The translations under genes were made by a program, and so were the position numbers. From the NCBI GenBank assembly GCA_963723355.1, contig CAVRQQ010000002.1:62001-126000 (forward strand): a DNA stretch of 64,000 bases, in the 5' to 3' direction. Origin of the DNA: JAFDBW01 sp963723355. GTDB taxonomy: Bacteria > Desulfobacterota > Desulfuromonadia > Desulfuromonadales > BM103. This document shows positions 17,967 to 26,141 of the stretch, piece by piece. The number at the start of each line of letters is the position of its first letter. The first letter of the stretch is position 1. Under the pieces are notes generated by a model. That model saw nothing but the letters and a program-made list of their open reading frames with translations. It did not search any database and was not told the origin of the DNA.

Positions 17967-18173
17967 ATGAAAGAGAAAAAAAAAACTTGGCAGGAGCCCC
18001 TGGTCAGATCGATCGATCAACTTGGCACGGTTCTCGGTCTGGAATGCAAGACCGGCACTTCAGCAACCGGCACGGGCACGAAGCAGTGTAATGGTGGCCG
18101 GGGTGCTTCCAGTGGGTACTGCAACGGAGGCTCTGGTGCACAGCTCTCCTGTAGCGGTGGAACTGCCCGTTAA
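17967..18173 (+). CDS. Putative RiPP precursor peptide, CxGG repeats
   Basis: The 68-residue peptide starts at ATG 17967. Its N-terminal part is Lys-rich, followed by TWQEPLVRSIDQLG, the charged Trp-x-x-Pro leader form seen in several radical-SAM peptide families. From residue 27 on it is nearly all Gly, Ser, Thr, Cys, Ala, Asn and Gln. There are four Cys (27, 41, 52, 62), and three of them begin a CxGG unit (CNGG, CNGG, CSGG) spaced 11 and 10 residues apart. A Thr/Ser/Gly run at 29-38 precedes them. There is no homology to an enzyme. Its size, position directly after two SPASM enzymes and leader/core split make it the natural substrate. The modification (thioether, epimerisation or other) cannot be read from sequence. 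Confidence 0.75.
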   Translation: MKEKKKTWQEPLVRSIDQLGTVLGLECKTGTSATGTGTKQCNGGRGASSGYCNGGSGAQLSCSGGTAR

Positions 18174-18188
18174 CCACTAACTATTCGC

Positions 18189-18788
18189 TCAACGCATGAA
18201 ACCTTGAGGTCTCTTCACGAACACCCGCCAAGGCCAGAAAATTTGCCAATCATCGTTCTCCGGTCTTTTTCGGCCTATCAAGTTGCCACCCATTTCCCAG
18301 ACTACAATAGAACCTTTCCCGGGAATGTGCAGGGAACGAATCTTTCCTAATTGCCACAGCGGTTTAAACAGGATTGACGAAGCGTGTTGTATGGCTCGTG
18401 CGAGCCTGCCGCCACGAGATGCACGATCCGGATCGATGCGCCCTGCATAACGATAGAAGATCGCAGCGAGGGCTCCGAATCTTCCCCCCGCCACTTTTTC
18501 ACATTGTTCGTATCGACAACGCACAATCACGCGTCCCCTGATATCTGTCGGTAAAATATTGAAAGAGTCAGGACGAGACAGAGCGTCGCCACGGGTGAGT
18601 AATGCTGGATCTTTTTCGATTAATCGATGGACCACGAGCTGGCCGTCGGGGTCTTGAAACAATAGGCAGTCACCAATCCGGAGTCGCTCTGTGTTGACCG
18701 GTTCGATCTCCAGCAGGTCTCCATCCTGGAAACCGGGCCACATGCTCCTCCCACGGTAGAGAAAATATTTTTCGCGATGAGGACTCAT
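18189..18788 (-). CDS. S24/S26-type signal-peptidase-like protein
   Basis: The 199-residue protein has the box GRSMWPGFQDGDLLEIE near residue 13, with the catalytic Ser before Met-x-Pro. VVHRLIEKDPALLTRGDAL near residue 52 supplies a His and the Gly-Asp box. The His in place of the Lys of bacterial leader peptidases is the pattern of S26B (archaeal/ER-type) signal peptidases. No convincing N-terminal anchor is visible, which is unusual. Its ATG overlaps the TGA of the kinase-like gene upstream (ATGA), so the two are one operon reading against the precursor gene. Proteolytic removal of the RiPP leader is an attractive role but inferred only from context. Confidence 0.7.
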   Translation of the reverse strand: MSPHREKYFLYRGRSMWPGFQDGDLLEIEPVNTERLRIGDCLLFQDPDGQLVVHRLIEKDPALLTRGDALSRPDSFNILPTDIRGRVIVRCRYEQCEKVAGGRFGALAAIFYRYAGRIDPDRASRGGRLARAIQHASSILFKPLWQLGKIRSLHIPGKGSIVVWEMGGNLIGRKRPENDDWQIFWPWRVFVKRPQGFMR

Positions 18789-19852
18789 GATTGTGAATCT
18801 TTTATGAGCTTTTCAAAGTGCGGCCAGACATCGGCATGCAGCGGCATATCGAGTTGCCAACAGGGGAGCTGCTTTGCCAAGGCGCATGCCGTTTGGAAGT
18901 ATTGCGGCCGGAAAGATATGTCTGCGAGGAAAGCTGCAGGGTATTCACAGAGCGCCCGATAGATTAATGGCAACGCGGCAACCGGTGGCACAGAAACCAG
19001 ATGGAGCTTATCCGACTGGTATTGACGCAACATGACGCGCACCGGAACCGGAATGTCCAGTCGGCTAAGAGTTGCAGTCGGTCCCAGTGTGGCCCGGTTC
19101 AGCATTCCCCACGATGGCAACGGACTTGCCTGCCAGGTGTTGTTGTCCAGAGGCCAGATCAGTGCAGCATCGTCGCTCAGTACCTGCCAGGAGGTCGGGG
19201 CCGCCGCCAGCGTCGTGGTTTTGCCGCCATCAGGAGGGGCTAAAAGCAAGAGTGCTGCGCCCTGATGCTCTGCAAGCCCCCCGTGGATCAACCCACCATT
19301 AAACAGTCTCATGTCGTGCAGGAGCAGGTTCCATGGCAGGTGGTAGCGAAAGCTCCCTAGCTGCGGGCTAATCCCGGCGGTCCAGAAACAGTGCTTGCTT
19401 TTCTCTGAGAACCAAACGGTATTCAAAAGATCGCGACGATAAGACCATTGTGTCAAAGTCGCTGTGTCCGGAAGCCATGAAGCGAGTTTCTCGGGGAGTG
19501 CCCGCTCTTCACCGCGATTGCCCGAACCCTGTGGAAGAGAATGGAGGTGTATGATTCGGTCCGGCGCCAATCTTTCGCACGCCTCCATATCCAGATGTGC
19601 GTTGAGGGATGCAACCATCTGTTCTCCCCAGGAATCGTGGGCGACCAGTTGGTATACGAGTGGCCCAAGTGCGAGGTTCGAGGTCGGATGTTGAATATTT
19701 TCAGCTGGCAATCCATGCATGTCGTCGACATTATAAGCCAAGCCCTCAGCATATGCCAAACCTAACCAATACTTTGGGGTCTCGGTAATTTCCAGCAAGG
19801 TTAAAACATGATACAAGTATCTTAGCAGAACGGAACCCGGAGACTTATTCAT
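18785..19852 (-). CDS. HPr-kinase-like protein of the RiPP island (ScmC-like)
   Basis: Starting at ATG 19852 the protein is 355 residues. Its middle part holds a P-loop variant, LLLLAPPDGGKTTTLAA, followed by WQVLSDDAALIWP, a layout like the HPr kinase/phosphorylase fold; before it lies MRLFNGGLIHGGLAE, as in similar proteins of peptide clusters. The family occurs with PqqD-like proteins and radical-SAM enzymes (SynChlorMet ScmC). Some HprK homologues of lasso-peptide clusters phosphorylate the peptide, so a peptide-kinase or other NTP-dependent role is possible. The canonical Gly-x-Gly-Lys-Ser is changed to Asp-Gly-Gly-Lys-Thr. The frame extends 33 codons further upstream into the ABC gene on the other strand; I prefer the internal ATG. 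Confidence 0.65.
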   Translation of the reverse strand: MNKSPGSVLLRYLYHVLTLLEITETPKYWLGLAYAEGLAYNVDDMHGLPAENIQHPTSNLALGPLVYQLVAHDSWGEQMVASLNAHLDMEACERLAPDRIIHLHSLPQGSGNRGEERALPEKLASWLPDTATLTQWSYRRDLLNTVWFSEKSKHCFWTAGISPQLGSFRYHLPWNLLLHDMRLFNGGLIHGGLAEHQGAALLLLAPPDGGKTTTLAAAPTSWQVLSDDAALIWPLDNNTWQASPLPSWGMLNRATLGPTATLSRLDIPVPVRVMLRQYQSDKLHLVSVPPVAALPLIYRALCEYPAAFLADISFRPQYFQTACALAKQLPCWQLDMPLHADVWPHFEKLIKDSQS

Positions 19853-21667
19853 GGCCCAACCTGGTATCAAAGACCGCTTGTCTACCGCCTTGCGGCTGCA
19901 TAGAGCATTACGGCTCGTGTGGTCGGCGGCCCCTGGCTGGACTTTAGTCAACCTGTGTATGCTGATTGTTCAGGCTGTCTTGCCGGTGTTGTCACTGCTG
20001 CTCATCAAACAGGTGGTTGACTCTCTGGCGATTGCGGTATCCAAACCTGACTCCGGCTTTAGTGGTGTTGCCTTGTGGGTTGGTTTGGCTGGCTTGGTGG
20101 CGCTCGTTACGGTTCTTGCCAACACTTGGGGAGGTTATGCTGCGGAAGCCCAGGGGATGGCTGTGACAGACCACGTTGCAGACGTCATCCATGACAAATC
20201 AATCGCTGTAGACTTGGGTTACTATGAAGATCCGACATTTCATGACACCCTTCACCAGGCGCAGCTCGACGCCCTTTATCGCCCAGCAAGAATCGTCGAT
20301 GGCTTGAAGCAGATTCTGCAGAACGGGCTGCTTCTGACCGGAGTCACCGGGTTGCTTTTCGTCTCCCACTGGGCGGTTGGCCTGGCAATGCTTGTCGCTG
20401 CCTTGCCTGCAGGGTTGTTGCGAATGGTCTACGCCCGTCAGCGATTCATGTATGAGCGTGAACATGCAGAGGTAGATCGAAAGTCCCAATACTTTCACTG
20501 GTTGATAACTGGAGCTGCGAGCGCTCGCGATATACGCCTGCTTGGAATCGGGCGCATGTTTGCCGGGCGCTTTAACCTGTTGCGTCAGCAGTTGCGACAG
20601 GGACGCCTTGGGCTCGGTGTCAGGCGGGCGCGTGGCGAGATGATCACCCAGGCAGCGGTGACTGTTGTTCTCTACGGGGCACTCGCCCTAATGGCATATT
20701 ATGCCGTAATGGGGAGTATGACCCTTGGCGTTATCGTCATGTATTTCCAAGGTTTCCAGCGCGCCATGGCCGCTTGCAGAACCTTCTGCGAGGCCTTGCC
20801 GGCTTTACGAAGACAACCTGTTCCTGACCAATTTTTATCGGTTCCTCGATTTCGAACCCGGCATAAGGCCTCCCGAGCGACCTGTAGAGCTGCCATCGTT
20901 CTCTCAGGAAGGGCTGGTCTTTCACAACGTCAGTTTTACCTATCCCGCGCGGCAAGAGACTCACTTCAAGAAATCGATTTTCAGCTCAGACCGGGTGAAA
21001 TCGTTGCTCTGGTAGGTGAAAACGGCGCGGGGAAATCGACACTGATCAAACTTTTATGCCGACTTTATGATCCCAGGGCAAGGCTCGATTACTTTGGATG
21101 GGGTTGATCTGAAAAAACTCGATCCGGTCGCCTGGCAAAGTCAGATCAGCGTTGTATTCCAGGACTATGTCCGTTACGAGTTAAGTGTGCTTGACAATAT
21201 CTGGCTTGGGGATGTCAACGCGGAAAAGAAATCCCCGGAGATTGCTGAAGCTGCCAGAGTTGCCGGAATTGATAAGGCAATCCAGCATTTTCCAGACGGT
21301 TATGATGCACAACTCGGTACCCAGTTTCTCGACGGTCGCGAGTTGAGTACCGGCGAATGGCAGAGGCTGGCCCTGGCCAGGGCTTTCTTCCGCAAGGCTC
21401 GTCTTGTGGTCCTTGATGAACCATCCAGTGCGCTTGATCCGCTGGCAGAAGCGGCACTGATCGAGCAGTTCCGTCGCATCATCCGGGCGCAGTGCTATTA
21501 TTGTCAGTCATCGGCTTTCATCGGTGCAGCTGGCCGATCGTATTTACGTGATGGCGGACGGTCGAATCGTTGAAGAGGGCAGCCACGATGAGCTGTTGAA
21601 GCGCGGTGGTGCTTATGCAGGTCTTTTTAATGCCCAGGCCGGGTTTTACAGGGAGACAGGGAGATAG
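19851..21667 (+). pseudogene. ABC exporter (membrane + ATPase), frameshifted
   Basis: The first 310 codons from ATG 19851 encode a six-helix ABC exporter membrane domain (VQAVLPVLSLLLIKQVVD, LALMAYYAVM). Then indels break the frame: losses near 20783, 20812 and 20960, gains near 21078 and 21484. Across the frames the ATPase domain is complete: Walker A GENGAGKST, Q-loop ISVVFQDYVRYELSV, signature ELSTGEWQRLALARAF, Walker B LVVLDEPSSALD and H-loop AIIVSHRLSS, then IYVMADGRIVEEGSHDELL to a TAG at 21667. Repaired length is about 605 residues. It most likely exports the mature peptide. No C39 peptidase domain is fused, which leaves leader cleavage to another enzyme. The signature has STGEW in place of SGGQ. 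Confidence 0.8.
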
Positions 21668-21701
21668 GGGGAAGTCGCTTCTTTCAGCTTTTCCTTGAAT
21701 A

Positions 21702-21736
21702 CAAAAAGCCCCGGGAATATCCCCGGGGCTTTTTGT
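21702..21736. terminator. Bidirectional Rho-independent terminator
   Basis: CAAAAAGCCCCGGG faces CCCCGGGGCTTTTTG around a short ATAT loop. An A-run on one side and a T-run on the other let it serve both the ABC gene (+) and the fumarase gene (-), which converge here. Confidence 0.92.
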
Positions 21737-21746
21737 CTGCCTGATC

Positions 21747-23369
21747 TTACAGGCCCAGCTGCTTGAAGAAGTCGTTGCCCTTGTCATCCACCAGGATGAA
21801 TGCCGGGAAATTGACGACTTCGATCTGCCAGACAGCTTCCATGCCGAGTTCAGGGAAGTCGATGCACTCGACCTTCTTGATGTTCTCGTCGGCGAGCAGG
21901 GCTGCGGGGCCGCCGATGGAACCGAGGTAGAAACCGCCGAACTTGGCGCAGGCATCAGTGACCTGCTGCGAGCGGTTGCCCTTGGCGATCATGACCATCG
22001 AGCCGCCATTCTCCTGCAGCAGGCCGACGTAGGAGTCCATGCGGCCGGCCGTGGTCGGACCGAACGAACCTGAAGGGCGGCCTTCCGGGGTCTTGGCCGG
22101 TCCGGCGTAGTAGATCGGGTGCTTCTTCAGGTAGTCGGGCAGAGGCTTGCCGCTGTCGAGGATCTCCTTGAACTTGGCGTGCGCGATGTCGCGACCGACC
22201 ACGATGGTGCCGTTGAGCAGCAGGGCGTCGCCGCATTTCAGCTGGGTCAGTTCAGCCAGGATGTCTGCCATTGGCCGGTTCAGGTCGATCTTGTGACCGT
22301 GCTCATGCTTGGCCATGCGGTACTGCTCTGGCAGCAGGCGGCCCGGATCACGGTCCATCTCTTCGACGAACAGGCCGTCCCTGGTGATCTTGGCCTTGAT
22401 GTTGCGGTCAGCCGAGCAGGAAACCGCCATGCCGAGCGGGCAGGATGCGCCGTGGCGCGGCAGGCGGATGACGCGTACGTCATGGGTAAAGTACTTGCCG
22501 CCGAACTGGGCGCCGATGCCGAGCTCCTGGGCTGCTTTCTGCAGTTTTTCTTCCAGTTCGATGTCGCGGAACGCCTGGCCATGATCGTTGCCTTCGGTCG
22601 GCAGGCTGTCGAGTTCCTTGGCGGTCGCAAGCTTGACGGTCTTCATGACCGCATCGGCAGAGGTGCCGCCAATAACGAAGGCGAGGTGGTAGGGAGGGCA
22701 GGCTGCCGTGCCGAGAGTCTTCATCTTGGCGACCAGGTAGTCGAACAGCTTCTCCGGGGTGAGCAGCGCCTTGGTCTCCTGGAAGAGCATGGTCTTGTTG
22801 GCGGATCCGCCGCCTTTTGCCATGAACAGGAACTTGTAGGCATCGCCTTCCGTGGCGTAAAGGTCGATCTGTGCCGGCAGGTTGGTGCCGGTATTTTTTT
22901 CGTTATACATGTCGAGTGCGACAGTCTGGCTGTAACGCAGGTTCTCTTCGGTGTAGGTCTTGAAGACCCCTTTGGAAATGTATTCAGCGTCATTCACACC
23001 GGTCCAGACCTGCTGTCCCTTCTTGGCGACGACGGTCGCGGTGCCGGTGTCCTGGCAGGTCGGCAGCTCGAATTGGGCCGAAACCATGGCGTTGCGCAGG
23101 AATGCCATGGCCACACCCTTGTCGTTGCGTGAGGCTTCCGGGTCTGTCAGGATCTTGGCGACCTGCTCGTTATGCTCCTTGCGCAGCAGGAAGGAGACAT
23201 CCTTCATGGCGGCATTGGCCAGGATGGTCAGGGCTTCTGGGCAGACCCTCAGGACTTCCTCGCCGGCGAAGTTGTCAACGGTGACATACTGCTCCGAACC
23301 GGGAATCTTGTAATACTCGGTTTCGTCCTTGGCGACAGGTAAAGGGTTCTGATAGAAAAATTCCGGCAT
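21747..23369 (-). CDS. Class I fumarate hydratase
   Basis: The 540-residue protein is an oxygen-sensitive [4Fe-4S] fumarase that interconverts fumarate and malate in the TCA cycle. QFELPTCQDTGTA holds the first cluster Cys (C105), AACPPYHLAFVIGGTSAD the second and GASCPLGMAVSCSADRN the third. The C-terminal beta-type domain includes YYAGPAKTPEGRPSGSFGPTTAGRMD. Start ATG 23369 is chosen because AAAGGAGAG precedes it; an in-frame ATG 24 bases further up lacks a site. It is fully intact and of normal length. The bidirectional terminator follows 10 bases after the stop. Confidence 0.95.
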   Translation of the reverse strand: MPEFFYQNPLPVAKDETEYYKIPGSEQYVTVDNFAGEEVLRVCPEALTILANAAMKDVSFLLRKEHNEQVAKILTDPEASRNDKGVAMAFLRNAMVSAQFELPTCQDTGTATVVAKKGQQVWTGVNDAEYISKGVFKTYTEENLRYSQTVALDMYNEKNTGTNLPAQIDLYATEGDAYKFLFMAKGGGSANKTMLFQETKALLTPEKLFDYLVAKMKTLGTAACPPYHLAFVIGGTSADAVMKTVKLATAKELDSLPTEGNDHGQAFRDIELEEKLQKAAQELGIGAQFGGKYFTHDVRVIRLPRHGASCPLGMAVSCSADRNIKAKITRDGLFVEEMDRDPGRLLPEQYRMAKHEHGHKIDLNRPMADILAELTQLKCGDALLLNGTIVVGRDIAHAKFKEILDSGKPLPDYLKKHPIYYAGPAKTPEGRPSGSFGPTTAGRMDSYVGLLQENGGSMVMIAKGNRSQQVTDACAKFGGFYLGSIGGPAALLADENIKKVECIDFPELGMEAVWQIEVVNFPAFILVDDKGNDFFKQLGL

Positions 23370-23649
23370 GATCTCTCTCCTTTGTGACGACATGAAATAT
23401 ATTCACCGGGTACGCTTAGCCCGGCTGGAAACTGATTTCGAAGTATAGCTAAAGTGTATACAGTTGTCGATCATTAAGTGGAAATAATCTTCTGTCTCAG
23501 ATGTGATATCGCCATTGTCGACTTAGTGATCACGTGGCCAGACAGGGTCTGATAAAGAGATAGCAAATTGTTGGCTCGTGTTTTTCAACGGGCGACGAAT
23601 TTGCCAGTTTTTTCTTTGTCTCTTTCGGTCTTCGTGGCAGAATCCCTGC

Positions 23650-25158
23650 ATGCATAAATTATTCAAGCAAATCCTGACCTCGAAAGTTTATGAAGCGGCC
23701 ATAGAGACCCCCCTCGAGGAGTCGGCATTCCTGTCGCAACTGTTGAACAACCGGGTGCTTCTCAAACGCGAGGATTTGCAGCCGGTCTTTTCTTTCAAGA
23801 TACGCGGGGCCTATAACCGGATAGCCAATCTCAGCGAAGCGGAGAGAGAGCTGGGCATCATTACCGCATCGGCCGGCAATCATGCCCAGGGCGTCGCTTT
23901 CTCAGGTCAGAAGCTGGGCATTGACACAACCATCGTCATGCCGGTGACGACTCCTGCCATCAAGGTTGCGGCGGTCAAGTCCTTCGGTGCCAAGGTTGTC
24001 CTGTTTGGCGACAGCTATTCGGAGGCGGCCGAGCATTGTGCTGACCTGGTCTCGCAGTCCGGAATGGTCTTTATCCCGCCATTCGATGACGAACTGGTCA
24101 TCGCAGGGCAGGGGACCGTTGCCGATGAATTGCTTCGCCAGAGTGCTGGCCGGATCGATGCGGTTTTTGTCCCGGTCGGCGGCGGCGGCCTGCTTGCTGG
24201 TGTGGCGGTTTTCATCAAGGAGCTTTGCCCGAATATCAAGGTGATCGGCGTCGAACCTGTCGACAGTGACGCAATGGCCCAGTCGCTGGCCGCCGGGCAT
24301 CGCGTCAAGCTCGATTCGGTCGGAATTTTCGCTGACGGCGTCGCTGTCCGCGAAGTTGGCAAGCTGACTTTTGATATCTGTCGCCAGCATGTCGATGAGA
24401 TTATCCTGGTCGATGTTGATGAAATCTGCAGTGCGGTGAAGAGCGTTTACCAGGCCACTCGCTCGATTGTCGAGCCGGCCGGAGCCCTTGCCACCGCGGG
24501 ACTGAAAAAATATGTGCGTGAGAGGAAGGTGACCGGTCAATCGCTGGTTGCAATCAACTCGGGCGCCAATATGAATTTCGATCGGCTTCGCTATGTGGCC
24601 GAACGTACTTTGATCGGTGAAAAACAGGAAGCCTTGTTTGCGGTCACCATTCCTGAAGAACCGGGAGCCCTGTTCCGCTTTTGCCGGGAAGTTGTCGGCG
24701 ACAGGAATATCACCGAGTTCAACTACCGTCTTTCCGGTCGCGAATCGGCTTATATTTTTGTCGGTGTCGCCATCGATGGTGATCAACAGCGCAAGTTATT
24801 TCGCGAGCAATTGACGGAATGCGGCTTTGAAAACATCGACCTGACTGATAACGAACTGGCCAAGACCCACGTCCGCTATATGGTCGGCGGTCGTTCTCCC
24901 GATGTCCACGGAGAACGGTTGTTCCGTTTCTGGTTCCCGGAGCGGCCGGGCGCCCTGGCCCGTTTTCTCGCATCAATGAGCGCAGACTGGAACATCTCGC
25001 TTTTCCATTACCGAATTCAAGGAGGTGATTTTGGCAGGGTCCTGGTCGGTCTCGAGATTCCGGAAGGACAGGAGCCGCAGCTGCAAGTATTCCTTGAAAA
25101 CCTCGGTTACCGGTATGTCGAGGAAACTGAAAACCAGGCGTACCAACTTTTCCTGTAA
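23650..25158 (+). CDS. ilvA: Threonine ammonia-lyase (threonine deaminase)
   Basis: The 502-residue PLP enzyme makes 2-oxobutanoate from threonine, the first step to isoleucine. FSFKIRGAYN holds the PLP Lys (K50), SAGNHAQGVAFS is the substrate loop and VGGGGLLAG the PLP-phosphate loop. The C-terminal third has two ACT-like regulatory repeats (EALFAVTIPEEPGALFRFC and RLFRFWFPERPGALARFL), so this is the biosynthetic, feedback-regulated form. ATG 23650 is chosen because the catalytic domain begins directly after it; an upstream ATG at 23578 would add a hydrophobic leader of no expected use. The gene is divergent from fumarase across a 280-base gap without an obvious strong promoter. Confidence 0.95.
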   Translation: MHKLFKQILTSKVYEAAIETPLEESAFLSQLLNNRVLLKREDLQPVFSFKIRGAYNRIANLSEAERELGIITASAGNHAQGVAFSGQKLGIDTTIVMPVTTPAIKVAAVKSFGAKVVLFGDSYSEAAEHCADLVSQSGMVFIPPFDDELVIAGQGTVADELLRQSAGRIDAVFVPVGGGGLLAGVAVFIKELCPNIKVIGVEPVDSDAMAQSLAAGHRVKLDSVGIFADGVAVREVGKLTFDICRQHVDEIILVDVDEICSAVKSVYQATRSIVEPAGALATAGLKKYVRERKVTGQSLVAINSGANMNFDRLRYVAERTLIGEKQEALFAVTIPEEPGALFRFCREVVGDRNITEFNYRLSGRESAYIFVGVAIDGDQQRKLFREQLTECGFENIDLTDNELAKTHVRYMVGGRSPDVHGERLFRFWFPERPGALARFLASMSADWNISLFHYRIQGGDFGRVLVGLEIPEGQEPQLQVFLENLGYRYVEETENQAYQLFL

Positions 25159-25240
25159 ATCACCAATCAGGGTAGACTCCAGGTCTTTTCCACCTCTGCC
25201 GATTCCTCCCGATTTTCCTTAAATTCTGTATCAAAAATAA

Positions 25241-25269
25241 TTGACAGTTTTACTCAGGTATGCTATCCA
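25241..25269 (+). promoter_or_regulatory. Promoter upstream of cysE
   Basis: TTGACA at 25241-25246 and TATCCA at 25264-25269 are separated by 17 bases. Transcription from here would carry a leader of about 85 bases that includes the hairpin at 25281-25313. Confidence 0.55.
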
Positions 25270-25280
25270 TTGAGCATGTT

Positions 25281-25313
25281 CGGCAACCGGCAGATGTTTT
25301 GCCGGTGTTTTTA
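25281..25313 (+). promoter_or_regulatory. Attenuator-like hairpin in the cysE leader
   Basis: CCGGCA (25287) can pair with TGCCGG (25300) and is followed by TGTTTTT, so it looks like an intrinsic terminator. An overlapping CGGCAA (25281) can pair with the same TTGCCG arm instead. Two exclusive pairings between promoter and gene suggest possible attenuation, but no ligand-binding fold or leader peptide was identified. Confidence 0.4.
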
Positions 25314-25359
25314 CAGTTTGATGACTCTTGGTTGACGGGGCATGGAGGATATACACAAA

Positions 25360-26139
25360 ATGTTTGACAAAATTCGAGAAGATATTTATTCGGTTTTCGA
25401 CAGGGACCCTGCCGCACGCGGCGTTCTGGAGATTATCTTCTGCTATCCCGGACTGCATGCGGTGTGGTTCTATCGCATCGCACACTGGTTCTGGACCCAC
25501 GAGCTCTATTTCCTCGGCCGGTTTACATCGCATATGGGGCGTTTCTTTACCGGCATCGAGATCCACCCCGGCGCACAGATCGGCAAGAAATTTTTCATCG
25601 ATCACGGTATGGGCGTGGTCATCGGTGAAACGGCTGAGATTGGCGACAATGTCACCATTTACCACGGCGTGACCCTGGGTGGCGTGACCTGGGACAAGGT
25701 CAAGCGTCATCCGACCGTAGAAGATAATGTCGTGATCGGCTCCGGTTCAAAAGTCCTAGGTCCGTTCACCGTCGGTAAAGGTGCCAAGATCGGTTCCAAC
25801 TCGGTTGTCGTCAAGGAAGTCCCGCCGAACGCTACGGTGGTTGGCATTCCCGGTCGTGTCGTGATGCAGCAGGAAACCAAAGTTGTCGAAGAGGAACAGC
25901 GTCCTGACCTTGAACATGGCAACCTGCCCGACCCCGAGGCCAAGGCGATCAGTTGCCTGTTCGACCAGATAAGAGCCCTGGAAAAGAAAGTAGCAGACCT
26001 GTCGGCACATCCCGGAGAAAAGGCAGCAAAGCCTGTTGTGAAAAAAGCTGTCAAGCGGTCGACCTCGACCAGAAAACCTGCGGCAAAATCAGCTGCGAGC
26101 GTGACGAGCTCACGCAAAAAGGAAAAAACCGAGGCATAA
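25360..26139 (+). CDS. cysE: Serine O-acetyltransferase with a basic tail
   Basis: CysE acetylates serine for cysteine synthesis. Residues 1-about 65 are the helical N-terminal part (RDPAARGVLEIIFCYPGLHA). Then comes a left-handed beta helix of hexapeptide repeats with IEIHPGAQIGKKFFIDHGMG and GDNVTIYHGVTLGG, and the VPPNATVVGIPGRVV end strand. I chose ATG 25360, with GGAGG 12 bases upstream; ATG 25342 is an alternative. The tail is odd: after the catalytic core (about residue 172) come an acidic helix, a likely coiled coil (CLFDQIRALEKKVADL) and about 40 residues rich in Lys, Ala, Ser and Thr. The stop is two bases before iscR, so cysteine supply and Fe-S assembly are co-transcribed. Confidence 0.92.
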   Translation: MFDKIREDIYSVFDRDPAARGVLEIIFCYPGLHAVWFYRIAHWFWTHELYFLGRFTSHMGRFFTGIEIHPGAQIGKKFFIDHGMGVVIGETAEIGDNVTIYHGVTLGGVTWDKVKRHPTVEDNVVIGSGSKVLGPFTVGKGAKIGSNSVVVKEVPPNATVVGIPGRVVMQQETKVVEEEQRPDLEHGNLPDPEAKAISCLFDQIRALEKKVADLSAHPGEKAAKPVVKKAVKRSTSTRKPAAKSAASVTSSRKKEKTEA

Positions 26140-26141
26140 CC

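Noticed and set aside
22119..23132. 337-codon open frame antisense to fumarase
   Set aside because: It mirrors the codon bias of the highly conserved fumarase gene and resembles no protein family.
23455..23462. TGTATACA palindrome between fumarase and ilvA as an operator
   Set aside because: Only eight bases and no second copy or matched promoter; too short to support a site.
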